Shown: piece after piece, positions 1-10,558 of the stretch
How positions within the stretch are numbered: the first letter of the stretch is position 1
How the letters are laid out: each line of letters opens with the position of its first letter
Source: Hygrophila difformis
Taxonomy: Eukaryota > Streptophyta > Magnoliopsida > Lamiales > Acanthaceae
Reading direction: 5' to 3'
Length of the DNA: 64,000 nucleotides
Assembly (NCBI GenBank): GCA_030278955.1
Contig: JAOANR010000006.1
Span: 12,795,915 to 12,859,914, forward strand
Program-made: the position numbers and the translations under genes
The notes under the pieces: model-generated
What the model was told of the DNA's origin: nothing
The model's input: only the letters and a program-made list of their open reading frames with translations
The model's database searches: none

Positions 1-2
1 TC

Positions 3-959
3 CTGCGTGAAAGGAAGTTGAAGCCTGAGGTCGCCTTTAAAGGTCCCAAGTGTGATGAGATTAGGTGGACAGAATACCTTGAGAAAAGGCATCTACTTCG
101 ATGGGCATCCGACCTTCCAGGGAGCAAGCAATCAGTTGTCAAGGTGTTTTATGCAAACCTCAGAAAGTCTGTAATTGTTCCTGGAAGCAGCTGGTTTGGG
201 CGAGTATTCATCAAGAAGCAGTTGGTGCCTCTCACTGATAAGGTCCTTTGTGACTTCCTTGGTGTTCCACAGTGTGACTTCGACACTGTATTCAGACCAG
301 GGACACAGTTCAACAATGTTCAGATTGCCAAATTGCTGACTAAGGACAAGGAGAAGAACATCAAAGGCAGAGGCTTGAGATCAGGCAATCTAACTCAGAG
401 ATTCTTCTTGCTATACAAGTTCATATCCTCCAATGTGATGCCTACAGCCAACCACTCAGTTGTGTCGAAGGAGATGTGCCAATTGCTGTTTGCCATTGAT
501 GAGAACAAGAAGGAAATAAACTATGGAAAACTTGTTCTAAATCAAATGGTGGATATAGCTGAGAATCTAAAGGAGGACAGCTCTTCTCTCATACCATTTC
601 CAGCATTGATCTATGGCTATCTGGAGTCTGTTGGTATTGATGGACATCCCAAGGAGTTGATGGATACAACCAAAGTGTTCAAGTTCACAGCTAAGCTGCA
701 AAACAAGGTTCAAGACATTCCAGGCCCGGATGGTCCTCCCATTCCTCAGACAGCCCTTGATCAACTCAGAGACATGATTGCAGAACGCCAAGATGCTATT
801 AGGAGGAAGAGAGAAGAGCTGGATGAAGAGGAACGTGCCCTAGCTGAGATGGCAAAGCTCCTTCCTGAGGTCTGGGACACTGATCCAGAGGATGAGGTGA
901 CTGATGCTGCTGCAGATTTCTATGCCACCACGGATGAGGATGACTCCTCCCAGGAGTGA
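3..959 (+). CDS. Retroelement-encoded plant transposon protein, 5' end outside window
   Basis: The reading frame is open to the left edge, so the true start lies outside the window; about 319 residues are visible. The order of features matches the 'putative plant transposon protein' family as I remember it (the Pfam number PF20167 is from memory): a basic start, a W-containing RW..YLEKR stretch, FYANLRKS, then FIKKQLVPLTDKVLCDFLGVP. The C-terminus is a charged coiled-coil-like stretch (DAIRRKREELDEEERALAEM) followed by an acidic tail and TGA. It lies 370 bp upstream of a polypurine tract and LTR in the same orientation, so it is probably the extra ORF some plant LTR elements carry between pol and the 3' LTR. 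Its biochemical role is not established. Codons are intact across the visible part, which suggests a fairly young insertion. Confidence 0.7.
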   Translation: MRERKLKPEVAFKGPKCDEIRWTEYLEKRHLLRWASDLPGSKQSVVKVFYANLRKSVIVPGSSWFGRVFIKKQLVPLTDKVLCDFLGVPQCDFDTVFRPGTQFNNVQIAKLLTKDKEKNIKGRGLRSGNLTQRFFLLYKFISSNVMPTANHSVVSKEMCQLLFAIDENKKEINYGKLVLNQMVDIAENLKEDSSSLIPFPALIYGYLESVGIDGHPKELMDTTKVFKFTAKLQNKVQDIPGPDGPPIPQTALDQLRDMIAERQDAIRRKREELDEEERALAEMAKLLPEVWDTDPEDEVTDAAADFYATTDEDDSSQE

Positions 960-1329
960 TTGGCCTCTTTGACATATTGAGATCCAGAGGGGGAGAAGAT
1001 ATGTGCGTGATCAAAGATGCCTTCTCTGGTAAGTGTTTATGTTTATGTTTTAAGTTCTTTTGTTATGCTGGAACTTTCTGTTTGAACTCCTAGTATTGTT
1101 ATTTTGCTGGACTGGTTTACTTTGTATTCTTGCTGGTACTTTGATGGTTTTATTGTACATGCTCCTTTGTTTTATCGTGGTCTTTTTGTACGGAGCATTA
1201 GATAGGTTTTTGGGGATTATTGCTTTGTAATGGTGGTTGGGACTGGCTATTTTGTTTATCTCTTGTGTTGTTCATACATCGGAAGATCTTTGATCTATCT
1301 GGCTCACATTATGTCAAAAAGGGGGAGAT
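960..1329 (+). other. Untranslated 3' internal region and polypurine tract of the LTR element
   Basis: This noncoding stretch joins the transposon-protein ORF to the LTR. It ends in the purine run AAAAAGGGGGAGAT (about 1316-1329), the usual priming site for plus-strand DNA synthesis, directly followed by the LTR start TGTTTG. A second purine-rich motif (gagggggagaaga) sits just after the ORF stop. No other coding potential was seen. Confidence 0.65.
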
Positions 1330-2218
1330 TGTTTGTTCCTCTATCTTTTGAGATAATGTGTTCCAATCCGATGTTGAACACTAGGTAGGATCCCACCCCC
1401 TTGATCTTATCCGCATGTTATTCTTGGGAGCAAATCTTTGGATTGCCTTTCTCGAACCGGATAAACATTGCCCCGCATGGAAAGGAGCGTACGCCCGCTG
1501 GGATCATAGAAGTTTTGGCAAGAGGATCCCCTCATCCGAGTAAGGAAGGAAGCAGCTAAGGAAGGTGGAAGAATTCGAGGGATTGAATAATTCCCTTCCT
1601 TAGCAAAAGGATTTCGGACGCCTTCTTATGAAAGAAGATCGCAATGATTCTATGATGGTTCTCAACAATTCTGAAAAGGTCTCTTGCAAACTATTTTACG
1701 AAATCCTCCAACAACCTCTTCACCCCATTCACATGTTGCATCATCTGTGAAAGAGGTTGATTCTTGAGTGACCAATTGTCCAAAGTGCATAACGAACCCT
1801 TGGTTGAATCCCGACACCTTCAATCAAGGGCAACACTCAAGATCGTGTCAACAAAGATACTACCCTTCATTGCTACATCAAAGGGAGGATCTTTTACAGG
1901 CTCATTCAAGGGAAACTTGGAGAAGGTGTCTTCAAGGGGTCGAAGCAGAATCGGAGTATTCTCACCAGAAAAGGGAGTTTCTGGTACCATCGATCATCCG
2001 CTTGGGTGTTGGAGTAAAAGGTTACTGGTTCACTATTGTTCGTGTTGTAACGTGGTGTTCGAACACATAGTGGAACACTCCTGGATTGGTATCCCCAGAC
2101 GTAGGCCTTGGGCCGAACTGGGTCAACAACTCTCTGTTTGTTCTTGTTTATTTACTGTACTTATTTATCCTTAAGCACTAACCTACTAATAAGTTATCTA
2201 AGTGTGATTGGACAAACA
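1330..2218 (+). repeat. 3' long terminal repeat (about 889 bp)
   Basis: The repeat begins TGTTTGTTCC right after the polypurine tract and ends GGACAAACA, giving the expected imperfect inverted termini with TG...CA ends. Only this LTR is visible; the matching 5' LTR should lie left of the window. I could not define the target duplication, because only the right flank is present. Short reading frames inside the LTR (for example 1764-2174) look like chance. It could be a Copia (SIRE-like) or a Gypsy-type LTR; the pol gene needed to decide is not in the window. Confidence 0.7.
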
Positions 2219-2584
2219 GTGGTAGTTAAGATTCTTAATCTTGACGTATAAGGGACCAACATGAGGCATTCTTATAACTAGCTTTTTTTACCCGCGCGTT
2301 GCGCACGGGCGTCTTTCTTATTATGAATAGAACTAATATCTTTTTAAAAAAAATTGGATAAATAAAATAAATACGTAGAAGTTTAGAGTTTAGAATTTAG
2401 AATTCATAATGAATTATAGTTTTAAATTGTGATAGTTTTGAGCAATGGTTTAAACTTTAGAGTTCGAAAGTAAAAAGTAGAGGAGCAATAGAGTTTAGAG
2501 TTTAACAATGGAGTTTAGAATTTCATTGTTAAAATATAAAACATTTATTATTTATCAAGCTAATAGCCTGTCAACTATCTAATT

Positions 2585-3340
2585 CAGCTGGACTTTCCAT
2601 CTTCTAGAATTATAAATTCAAGCACTTCAATTGCCAATGGTGGATAGTCTTTTCTCAAATGCTTGAACAATGTATTATATGTGAAGGAATCATGTTCAAT
2701 TCCTCGATCGAACAATTCCTTGTACAACTTGAAAACCTCCTGATGACAGTACACATTCATTAAAATGGTGTATGTGTACTTGAAGGGTTATAATTCATTC
2801 AAGACAAATTCTTTCATTTCAAGTCATGGCTAACTAATTCCTTTCATTTACATTTCAGAAAACTTCTTATAACCCTCATCTACTTTTCCAATTTTGCACA
2901 GGTCATTCAATATAGCATTATATGTGATCACATTCGAGGAAATACCTTTCTCTAGCATTTTTGAGAAATATATAAATGCTTGTTCTAATGATTCTTCAGT
3001 AGCATGTGCATGATTAATATATTGTATGCCACAAATGTCAGAGAATACCCTTTTCTCACCATTTATCGAAACACCTATCTGGCTTTCATAAGGTACCCAA
3101 ATTTCAAGCAATCATGGATAATGCTTGTATAGGAAACATGATCAGGCACAATTCCATCCCAAATCATTTTCTGCAGTGGATCATAAGCTTCCCCTAAATT
3201 GCTCAATTTAGAAATACCTTCAACAAAGATATTGTACATAATCATATTAGGTGGGAACCCCTTTGTTTGCATCTCTTCTTGCAGTTTAAAGGCAGCAAAT
3301 ATGTCACTTAGCTTCAGTGCCCTCTTGCATGGTATGGAAC
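2585..3340 (-). pseudogene. Decayed PPR-repeat gene fragment
   Basis: Three minus-strand segments, in different frames, read as consecutive pentatricopeptide repeats. The first (3075-3290) includes NMIMYNIFVEGISKLSNLGEA and DHVSYTSIIHDCLKFG. The second (2848-3010) includes NVITYNAILNDLCKIGKVDEG. The third (about 2600-2780) includes TYTILMN and DSFTYNTLFKHL, then a stop near 2585. These are the typical TYN.LI..LCK..K..EA helices of P-class PPR proteins, which bind organellar RNA. Frame changes and an in-frame stop between segments show it is not functional. Its position inside the candidate Helitron fits gene-fragment capture, but an ordinary degraded PPR gene that was later invaded cannot be excluded. 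Confidence 0.65.
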
Positions 3341-4087
3341 ATGATAGAGCACCACTAATTTCTTCATAAAACCATTAAGCCCTAAATTTAGAATTAGATT
3401 CCGGTTACGTTCAGAAAAATCCTTCATTTTATATATAACAACAATGATATTGATTATAAAACAACTACACATATAACATTCAAAATAGATTTTTACTATA
3501 ATAAGGTGATGTTTATTCATTAATAAAATGCAATTGTTCATTTAATCCGAATTATGGATAAATCAACACAATTTTTCCTTTACTCGAGATTTCTGGCTTT
3601 CTTATTCAATTCAATTTATAACACAGAGATGTGATACACAACATAGATCAACATATCAATTTCTAGGTTTAAATCACCTTCACTTTAGATGCAAATACAA
3701 ACAAAAAAATAATAGTAAATTGACAGCTAATAGAGATGGAGAACAGATCAACTATAAATAAAATTCCTCTTGACAACCATAAATCAAAAAGTGTAATCAA
3801 AATCCAAGTAAGATCATCCATAGTCAATCAAAAAGTGTTATTCAAGATGATAAAAATCGAGAATGGAGAAAAAAGGAAAAATAAAAGTTATATCCAATTA
3901 TTAATAAATATTAATTACCACAACGTCAAATTGATACACATAGATTAAAGCTAATCACACCTGAGTACAGCAAGCATTCGAAACCGAACCTGTAGTTTTT
4001 AAGAGTAAGGCCAACAATAGAAACTGGAGTATAATGTCTTCTGCAAGATGATCAAAATCGAAATAAGAAAACTATATCTAGTTAATA

Positions 4088-4346
4088 CTCCCTCCGTATT
4101 TGAAAAATATTAACATTGGCATAGTAAACACTAATCATTGAGTAACTTTGATTTGACTTTTTAATATAGTTACATAAGATAAAACACAGTCCAATGAGAT
4201 CTCGTTAGATTCGTCTAATCACATAGTTTTATAATATTAAATTTTTATAATTTTTTATTTTATACAACTTGAATATTACTCTTTAAAAATGTGTATTGGA
4301 TTGCGTGAAAACATGAAATGTTAGAGTTATTTGAATACGGAGGAAG
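4088..4346. mobile_element. Stowaway MITE
   Basis: TA target duplications (4086-4087, 4347-4348) flank inverted ends CTCCCTCCGTATTTGAA and its complement ending ACGGAGGAAG. The length, about 260 bp, and the AT-rich interior (with TAAGATAAAACACAGTC and AGATCTCGTTAGATT) match the other copies in this window, for example at 12357 and 14625. Confidence 0.85.
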
Positions 4347-4713
4347 TAATAAATTATAATAACCAAGAAAAAGTAGCAGAACAACAAAAAAATTAGAACA
4401 TACACCAACAAAACACCAGAAGTCTAAAAAATTAATGTTTGAGATTTACACAATTCCACAAAAGTAGCAGAACAATGAAGATAGAACATGATTTGATCAA
4501 CAATGTAGAGACTTAAATTTATTCTTTTTCAATGCCGTTAAATGAGATAAAAAAAAAAAGAAAAAGCGTGAGTTCTTTTTCTTAGCATCAAATTTTAAGC
4601 CTAATATTATAACTTGTGGTGATTATTAGTTAATGTATAATAAAAGCGAATAAAGCAGCAGTGAATTGGTAGAGTTCCAGAAGTAGTAAAAGATTCGGTA
4701 AGTGGGTGGTATC

Positions 4714-5306
4714 TAGGGGTGGGTCGGTACGGTATACCGAAAAAATTTCGCCTACCGTATACCGTACCGAACTTTAAGGTATGAAAAATTTTATACCGTT
4801 GCCGTACCGAATCTTTCGGTATACCGAAAGGTTCGGTATGAAATATTTCCATACAGTTGCCATACCGACATTTCGGTAAGTTCAGTATGTACCAATATAT
4901 TGAACCTTCGGTACATACCACATACCGGTATCACGGTATATACCGACCTACCAAACATTCACTACATACCGGTATTGCGATATATACGGACATATCGAAC
5001 CTTCGCTACATACCACCATACCGGTATTGTGGTATATACCGGTATCGCGGTATATACCGATATACCGAACAATCGTTACATACATATATACCAATACTGC
5101 GGTATATATGGAAGTTCGGTATGGTAACGGTATACCGCAGGATCAAAAAATTTATACCGTTACCATACCGAAAACTTACGGTACGGTATGATACGATATG
5201 ATACCGTACCGAAAATTACGGTATATCGAAAATTTCGATATTCTCGACATTTTCTCAGTACGGTATGTGCGGTATACAGTATATTCGGTATTTTTTCCCG
5301 GCCCTA
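4714..5306. mobile_element. hAT-type MITE with GGTATACC-repeat interior
   Basis: The ends are TAGGGGTGGGTCGG at the left and CCCGGCCCTA at the right. They are flanked by an 8-bp duplication with one mismatch: gtggtatc at 4706-4713 and gcggtatc at 5307-5314. Eight-bp duplications and a (C)TAGGGGTG-type terminus are characteristic of hAT transposons. The whole interior is made of variants of the self-complementary motif CGGTATACCG, so several short reading frames cross it (4607-5201 on both strands). None is a plausible gene. Confidence 0.75.
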
Positions 5307-5747
5307 GCGGTATCTTTTATGTCCAACATTAAAAATTGAATTTTCCTTTATCTTACTTCTTTATAATTTGAATTGAATAAAATTATTCCAATACTGCAAT
5401 GCATATTTGGATTCTAATTTGAATAAATCTATATAATGGAACTGGGCTTTGAATTGCAGCATTAAATTTGTGTGAAAACAGAAATGCCTTTGAATTTTGG
5501 AATAATTACTATCCTACAGAAAGGGCTAGCAGAATTATAGTTCAATCAATATTTACCGCCTCTAGGATTACATTTATCCAATGAACCTCAGTACCATCAT
5601 GGCATTGGATTCCAATACAACTTGATTAGTTGATCACATAATATATCTCTTCATTCTTACATTTTACTTCCCTCTTTAATTAATTTTTGAATAATTATTT
5701 TTCTTTATATTATCTGGTTTATTAAAATTATTTTCTAATGACCAACA

Positions 5748-5882
5748 ATAGTTGGATTGAGTGGATTGGAGCTCTAGTTGTTTAAGCAAGATCTCGGTTA
5801 GAGCTTTGTGTATACAAAAAACTGATTAGAAGAGGCGCCCTTAATTGTTCGTGTGGCTTGGGGATACCCGGTTTTTCCAAGA
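5748..5882 (+). repeat. tRNA-derived SINE (copy 1)
   Basis: The stretch reads TTGAGTGGATTGG (box A-like), then TTTAAGCAAGATCTCGGTTAGAGC (a decayed box B), then GTGTATACAAAAAACT and a tail with GGGGATACCCGG. It aligns with the copies at 6660 and 35277, which share the same order of motifs. Short length, internal RNA polymerase III-like boxes and dispersed copies indicate a SINE. The ends and target duplications were not resolved. Confidence 0.55.
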
Positions 5883-6296
5883 ATTATTTTATTAAGATAA
5901 GAATTAATATAATATATTTGAAAATATAACATATTCAATTAAAGGATTTATAATATATTGGTTTTACTAAATTTTTCATAAACATCAAATATATTATAAT
6001 TTGTTTCCAATTTATATCTTTGTAAAATATATGAAAAGATTTCTCAAGATTTTCATATACTAATAAATAGATTTAGTATCTAAATAAAAGATTTAAAAGG
6101 TTGATGACGTGGTAAGGATGATGATTCAGCGGTGATGTGTGAATGACTGTATATTTTTGGATGATTAATCAGCGCCTACGTGGAAACCTATGGCATAATT
6201 ACTGTTTAACCCTTAAAATTAAAAAGGATGAAGTATGTTTAATAAGGGCAATACAGTCTGAATATGCCAAAAAGTATTCAGGATTTATTATATAGA

Positions 6297-6659
6297 TAAT
6301 TTGACGACAAATAGGTAGGATGTGCCATGACCCATGTATAACGATCTGCAACGACTTCGAACAGCAAAGCGATCTACACCATAGAAAAAACGGAGAAGAG
6401 GAATGAAGGGCGTAGATCGTTCCGGTGTACTGCACAAGACATAGGAAAAAGGTCACAATTACGATCACCAAAGAAAAACTGGAACACCAGAGAAAGGGCA
6501 TTACTTTAGGGTAGTAGATGTAGATTATAGTATATTCGTCGGACGTTGTTCTCTATATTCTGCATATATGAAAAATGTGTCTGGTGAGTTTTGTAACGTC
6601 ACAAGTGAGAGAATGATAGTATTTCGGATAATTTGTGGTGTTTATAAATAATGTTAATG
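6297..6659. other. Intergenic, nothing recognised
   Basis: No conserved protein, RNA gene or repeat terminus was seen between the candidate Helitron end and the SINE. A 100-codon minus-strand frame (6199-6501) runs across the Helitron boundary and has no recognisable motif. Confidence 0.4.
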
Positions 6660-6812
6660 TAACAAACCGCTTCAGTGGATTTGGTTTCTAGTTGCTTAAG
6701 CAATGTCTCGGATTCGAGCATTCTGTATGTAAAAAACTACTTTGGAAGAGACACCATCGAGGGATTAGTTTTGGATTTAATGTGGTGTGTGGATACCCGG
6801 TTATTCAAAGAA
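6660..6812 (+). repeat. tRNA-derived SINE (copy 2)
   Basis: It has the same layout as the copy at 5748: CAGTGGATTTGGTTTCTAG, TTAAGCAATGTCTCGGATTCGAGC (box B GGATTCGAGC), GTATGTAAAAAACT, AGAGACACC and GTGGATACCCGG. The box B is better preserved here. Confidence 0.6.
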
Positions 6813-6898
6813 AAATAATGTTAATGTATGATTTTACAATGACATGCATAATTTATTCTTACATAAGGTAATTATATTCTCTTAACATTATGCATATA

Positions 6899-7130
6899 CT
6901 TCCTCCTTTTTTATTTATTTGTAATATTGCAAATTATGCTACTGTTCATTGGACAGAATTGACTTTAATTTTTATGATAGTTATACAAATTAAAATATAG
7001 TCAAGTGAGATCTTTTTACATTCATCTCGTTTTATAATTTTTAAATATATCTTTTATAATTTTTATTTGTATCGAACTTAAATTATTAATAATTTAGAAT
7101 GTATATAGCAAACAAATAAAAAGGAGGAAG
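6899..7130. mobile_element. Stowaway-like MITE
   Basis: TA at 6897-6898 and 7131-7132 flank inverted ends CTTCCTCCTTTTTTATTTATT and AATAAAAAGGAGGAAG. The interior shares CAAGTGAGATCT and TTTTATAATTTTT with the other Stowaways here. It is a diverged, slightly shorter copy. Confidence 0.8.
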
Positions 7131-7248
7131 TACATAATATTGCCACTCACTACTATACACAAGTGAATGGTAGATTCGTCCATGACACTTTGGTTACATA
7201 AAGAACAAACATACTGCTACAAATACAATTATAGGACATGGTGATGAT

Positions 7249-7420
7249 TAGGGGTGTAAATGAGACTGATAGGCTCGTAAAATATTCGGGCTCGACTCGA
7301 TCAAAACTCGACCAAAGCTCGACTCGAAAAGGCTCGACTCGAATTCGAGATCGGCTCGGAAGGTTAATGAGCCCAAGCCGAGCTAACCAATACTCGGCTC
7401 GAAAGCTCGATAATAGGCTC

Positions 7421-7461
<41 letters not shown>

Positions 7462-7760
7462 TATCAATTATACATAGTAAATGTATAATCTATTTATTAA
7501 TCCTATAAATTTTCTTTTCTATTTTTTCTTTTTTATAGTTAGAAGTAGGAACTAGGAATAGCTTAATATATTAAATCTCTTAAACTTCAATCATTCAAGT
7601 TTTTAAATTCATTATTTAATAATTTGACGATTATTCCTAATTTTATATCGAGCTTAGTTTGGGAATGGAGACCTGGTCCAGTGGTAATATCCCCTTTATC
7701 CATCTTTTTAACTTGTGTGATTTGAACCCCTACACATATTTATTAACATATGAGTGTCAA

Positions 7761-7800
<40 letters not shown>

Positions 7801-7968
7801 GAGCTTTATTCGAGCCTCGAGCCGAGCTCGAACTCGGCTTTTTTATGTCGAGCTCGAGCCGAGCTCAATTTTTTAAAGCTCGTCGAGCTTCGAGCTCGAG
7901 CCTAGCCGAATTTTTACTTAATCGAGCCGAGCCAGGCTCGAGCTCGGCTCGGCTCGTTTACACCCCTA
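7249..7968. mobile_element. hAT-type MITE with CGAGCTCG-repeat ends
   Basis: The termini TAGGGGTGTAAATGAG and CTCGTTTACACCCCTA are inverted repeats (15 of 16 match). They are flanked by a perfect 8-bp duplication, gtgatgat, at 7241-7248 and 7969-7976, which is diagnostic of hAT. Both arms are built from GCTCGA/CGAGCC repeats. The centre holds an (AT)n(AC)n microsatellite (about 7423-7460) and a nested SINE with a poly(A) tail (7656-7798). No transposase is present. Reading frames across it (7153-7477, 7659-8006) are products of the repeats. Confidence 0.85.
7656..7798 (+). repeat. SINE with poly(A) tail nested in the hAT element
   Basis: TGGTCCAGTGGTAATATCCC resembles box A and GATTTGAACCCC resembles box B. 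The element ends in about 33 A residues. The 8-bp string tcgagctt flanks it (7648-7655 and 7799-7806) and may be a short target duplication, although that word is common in the host repeat. Confidence 0.55.
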
Positions 7969-8336
7969 GTGATGATACATGTAGTACGAATTTGTGTATT
8001 TGGTGAAATCGCATAGTAGTATAGTAATAACGCGTTCCACTTTAGGACAAATGTGATTCATTCTCTCCTCCTCGCTTTTCGGAGTTCGGACCCTTCACCA
8101 CTCACCCCTCGAATTCTCATGCCATACAGATACAGCCATAGTTAGAGAGTGCTATTCCTCCTTCCCTTGCTCCACCCCCAGGCCCCAGGGACCGACCGCA
8201 ACCCCCCGTTGGCCGTAACCCGTTTCCGTTTCCGTTCCCCCCCGAATTATTCCTCTCACACTTCAAAAAGCCCTACTTTCGCCTCCCCAGGGCCAGGATT
8301 GGTTCCCACTTTTTGGATTTTGTTTTCGACCCGACA

Positions 8337-10018
8337 ATGGAGGATGGGGAGCAGAGCAAGCTGTTCGTCGGGGGTATTTCGTGGGAGACCACCGAGGATA
8401 TTCTCAAGGATCATTTCGCTAAATACGGCTCCGTTTTGGGAGCCGTTATTGCTAGGGATCGTATTACTGGAAGCCCTAGGGGTTTTGCTTTCGTTACCTT
8501 CTCTGAATCTGCGGCTGTCGACCGCGCCTTGCAGGACTCCCATCAGATTATGAGCAGAACGGTTTGTTCGTGATTTGTTTTTACTGTTTATTTTATGATA
8601 ATTATATTTTTGCTGACAAATTAGGGCTTTTAACGCGACTTTTCGCCCTCGGTTTTTTACCCTCTTTTACTGAGTTTGCTTGTGAGATTTTTTCTGCGTT
8701 TCTGTTTGATTGCTTGGTGGGATCAAGGCCATCGTTACTTTTACTTTAAATTTTGGGGGGCTTTTGGATATCGGCGGCTGGATTTCCTTTGCCCTTTCTT
8801 TTCTTTAATATATCTTGATTTCAAGTTGTTTGATTTTATTCTTAGAATATTTTTCATCATCATCGTCTTCTTTTTAACGATCTTTTCTGTATTGTTGTGT
8901 TTTCATTTTTCTAATTGACAAGTAATCTGTGATACCTTTATATCTAGTTGTTATCTACTGTTTTCCCATTGATATTTGTTTTTCCCTTTTTAAACAGCAC
9001 AATTCAGTTTGGATAAATAAGGCAGGTTTGAAAATATTTGTCCTTTAGTTTTAATTAGAACTGAAATTCTGTTGGCCCTATCATTATATAGGTGGAAGTG
9101 AAAAGGGCTATTCCCAGGAATGAACAACAGAGTCAACAGTTACATCAAAGGGGAGTAAATAAGAACAACGGTAGAACTAACAGTAGGAGTAGCGAATACT
9201 CGAGAACAAAGAAGATTTTTGTTGGGGGGTTGTCAGCTAACTTGACTCAGGAAGAATTCAGAAGTTACTTCGAAAAGTTTGGTAGGATTACTGATGTAGT
9301 TGTGATGCATGATAACACTACACATAGGCCCAGGGGATTTGGGTTCATTACTTTTGATTCCGAAGATTCTGTTGAGGAAGTTATGCAGAATAACTTTCAT
9401 GAGTTGAATGGAAAGCTTGTGGAGGTTAAACGGGCCGTCCCAAAAGACGGAATTAGTACTAGTGGTAATGGTTACAATGAAAGATTAGGTGGCGGAATGA
9501 GCCCCAACTTTAATTCTTTTCAGCAAGGAAGTTACTCACCTTACAATGCTAGATTTGGCCATTTTCCGTCTGGATATGGAAATGTTGCTGGGTATCCGTA
9601 TGGAGTTGGAATTTATGGAGGTGGATATCCTTCAGGAGGGTTTAGTGGAATTGGTTATGGGTTCACACCAATTGCTCCTCCGGGTCCTTGGAATCCTGCA
9701 ATGGTTGGTGTTAGGGGAGGTTTGTTGCCGTACGGAAGTGCTCCACCTGTATATACATCCTACCCAAATGGTGGGTATGGAGTGGCGGGATTTCCTGTTA
9801 ATGGTTATGGTGGGATTGTGGGCACAGGGTTCAGTGCAAAGTCGACACAAATTGGTATTGGAGATGCTCAAAATATGACAGATTCGACACCCTCTCAGAC
9901 TGGTATGAATATTGTAGATGTGAATTCTTTTCGTTCTGGCAGAAATGCTCGAGCTTCTTGTGGAAAACGCAGCCAAAAAGGTATTGATAAGTCTAATCAA
10001 GCAACTCGTTCTAGCTGA
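8337..10018 (+). CDS. hnRNP A/B-like (RNP1-type) RNA-binding protein, two RRMs
   Basis: The protein is nuclear/cytoplasmic by family and probably binds single-stranded mRNA; plant relatives (RNP1/RBP1-like) act in mRNA processing and stress responses. Exons 8337-8561 and 9092-10018 join in phase 0 (GT at 8562, AG at 9090-9091), giving 383 aa. RRM1 covers residues 8-80: RNP2 KLFVGGIS, RNP1 RGFAFVTF at 48-55. RRM2 covers about 116-190: RNP2 KIFVGGLS, RNP1 RGFGFITF at 156-163. Each RRM ends in a VEVKRAxP signature, with EVKRAIPRNEQ after the first, typical of this subgroup. The C-terminal 180 residues are rich in Gly, Tyr and Pro, a low-complexity tail usual for hnRNPs. The ATG at 8337 is chosen because it lies just before RRM1; no upstream ATG is in frame. 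A 20-bp tandem repeat spans the stop. A possible polyadenylation signal, aataaa, lies near 10297. Confidence 0.9.
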
Positions 10019-10558
10019 TTGCAACTCGTTCTAGCTGACTACAGGATGTCTTGATTGTTAATATTGACATGCTAGAAAGGTCTCCCACTGATGGGGTTGG
10101 TATCGTTACTTCTATGTCTTTGTTTTAGATGCCTTTCAAATTCTTACAAAAAGACAAAAAAAATGTTACATTTTCTTTTAATGTTCAAAGTTCATGAATT
10201 TGGGATACAATTCGTGTATAATATGTTTTTATTATTATTTTTATGCTTTTTTGTTTCCCCAAGTATTGTTAAAATATTGGTTTCCGTAATCTGGAAATAA
10301 ATGTTTTCCTTTGTGGATGGGTTGTTTAATTAATTCTATAGAATGCGTTTCAACTTCTCCGCATGATTGACATTTTTTCCTGTACAATTTCTTAATACAT
10401 TTTTCCACTTGCCAATCTGTTTCAATCTTTTTTATTATCCCATCATTTGTTTGATCAGTGTGTATGTTACATCTACAATGGTAAAGTGGCTGTGAACTAT
10501 TTATACGATTATAATTTGTGCAAATGTTACCATTATTTGAGAATTACATTATGCTTTC

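Larger units (their letters stand above)
2278..6296 (-). mobile_element. Candidate Helitron carrying a PPR gene fragment
   Basis: Read on the minus strand, the 3' terminus is a GC-rich hairpin (CCCGTGCGC..CGCGCGGG, about 2288-2306), a short A-run, then CTAG followed by T (2278-2281). This is the standard Helitron 3' end, hairpin-CTRR|T. The proposed 5' terminus is TCTATATAATAAATCC, ending at 6296 and preceded by A, so insertion would be between A and T as expected. Helitrons make no target duplication, so the pairing of these two ends over about 4 kb is inference; the 3' end is the surer of the two. No Rep/helicase ORF is present, so it would be non-autonomous. It contains PPR remnants, a Stowaway, a hAT MITE and a SINE. 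A different 5' end closer in is possible. Confidence 0.5.

Noticed and set aside
4607..5201. Frames rich in Tyr, Arg and Pro on both strands
   Set aside because: They are translations of the GGTATACC array of the hAT MITE and have no domain.
5748..6812. tRNA genes
   Set aside because: Box A and B-like words are present, but no cloverleaf can be drawn and the units continue into SINE bodies.
7153..8006. Frames with SSSRAQ or GSTRIRD repeats
   Set aside because: Products of the CGAGCTCG arms, the (AT)n tract and the SINE poly(A).
8256..8918. Additional ORFs around RRM exon 1 and its intron
   Set aside because: Antisense or intronic; TTG start upstream of 8337 is not needed and the T-rich segment is an intron.
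9546..10024. Other-frame and antisense ORFs across the RRM gene C-terminus
   Set aside because: Shadows of the Gly-rich exon; the hnRNP frame has conserved RNP motifs.
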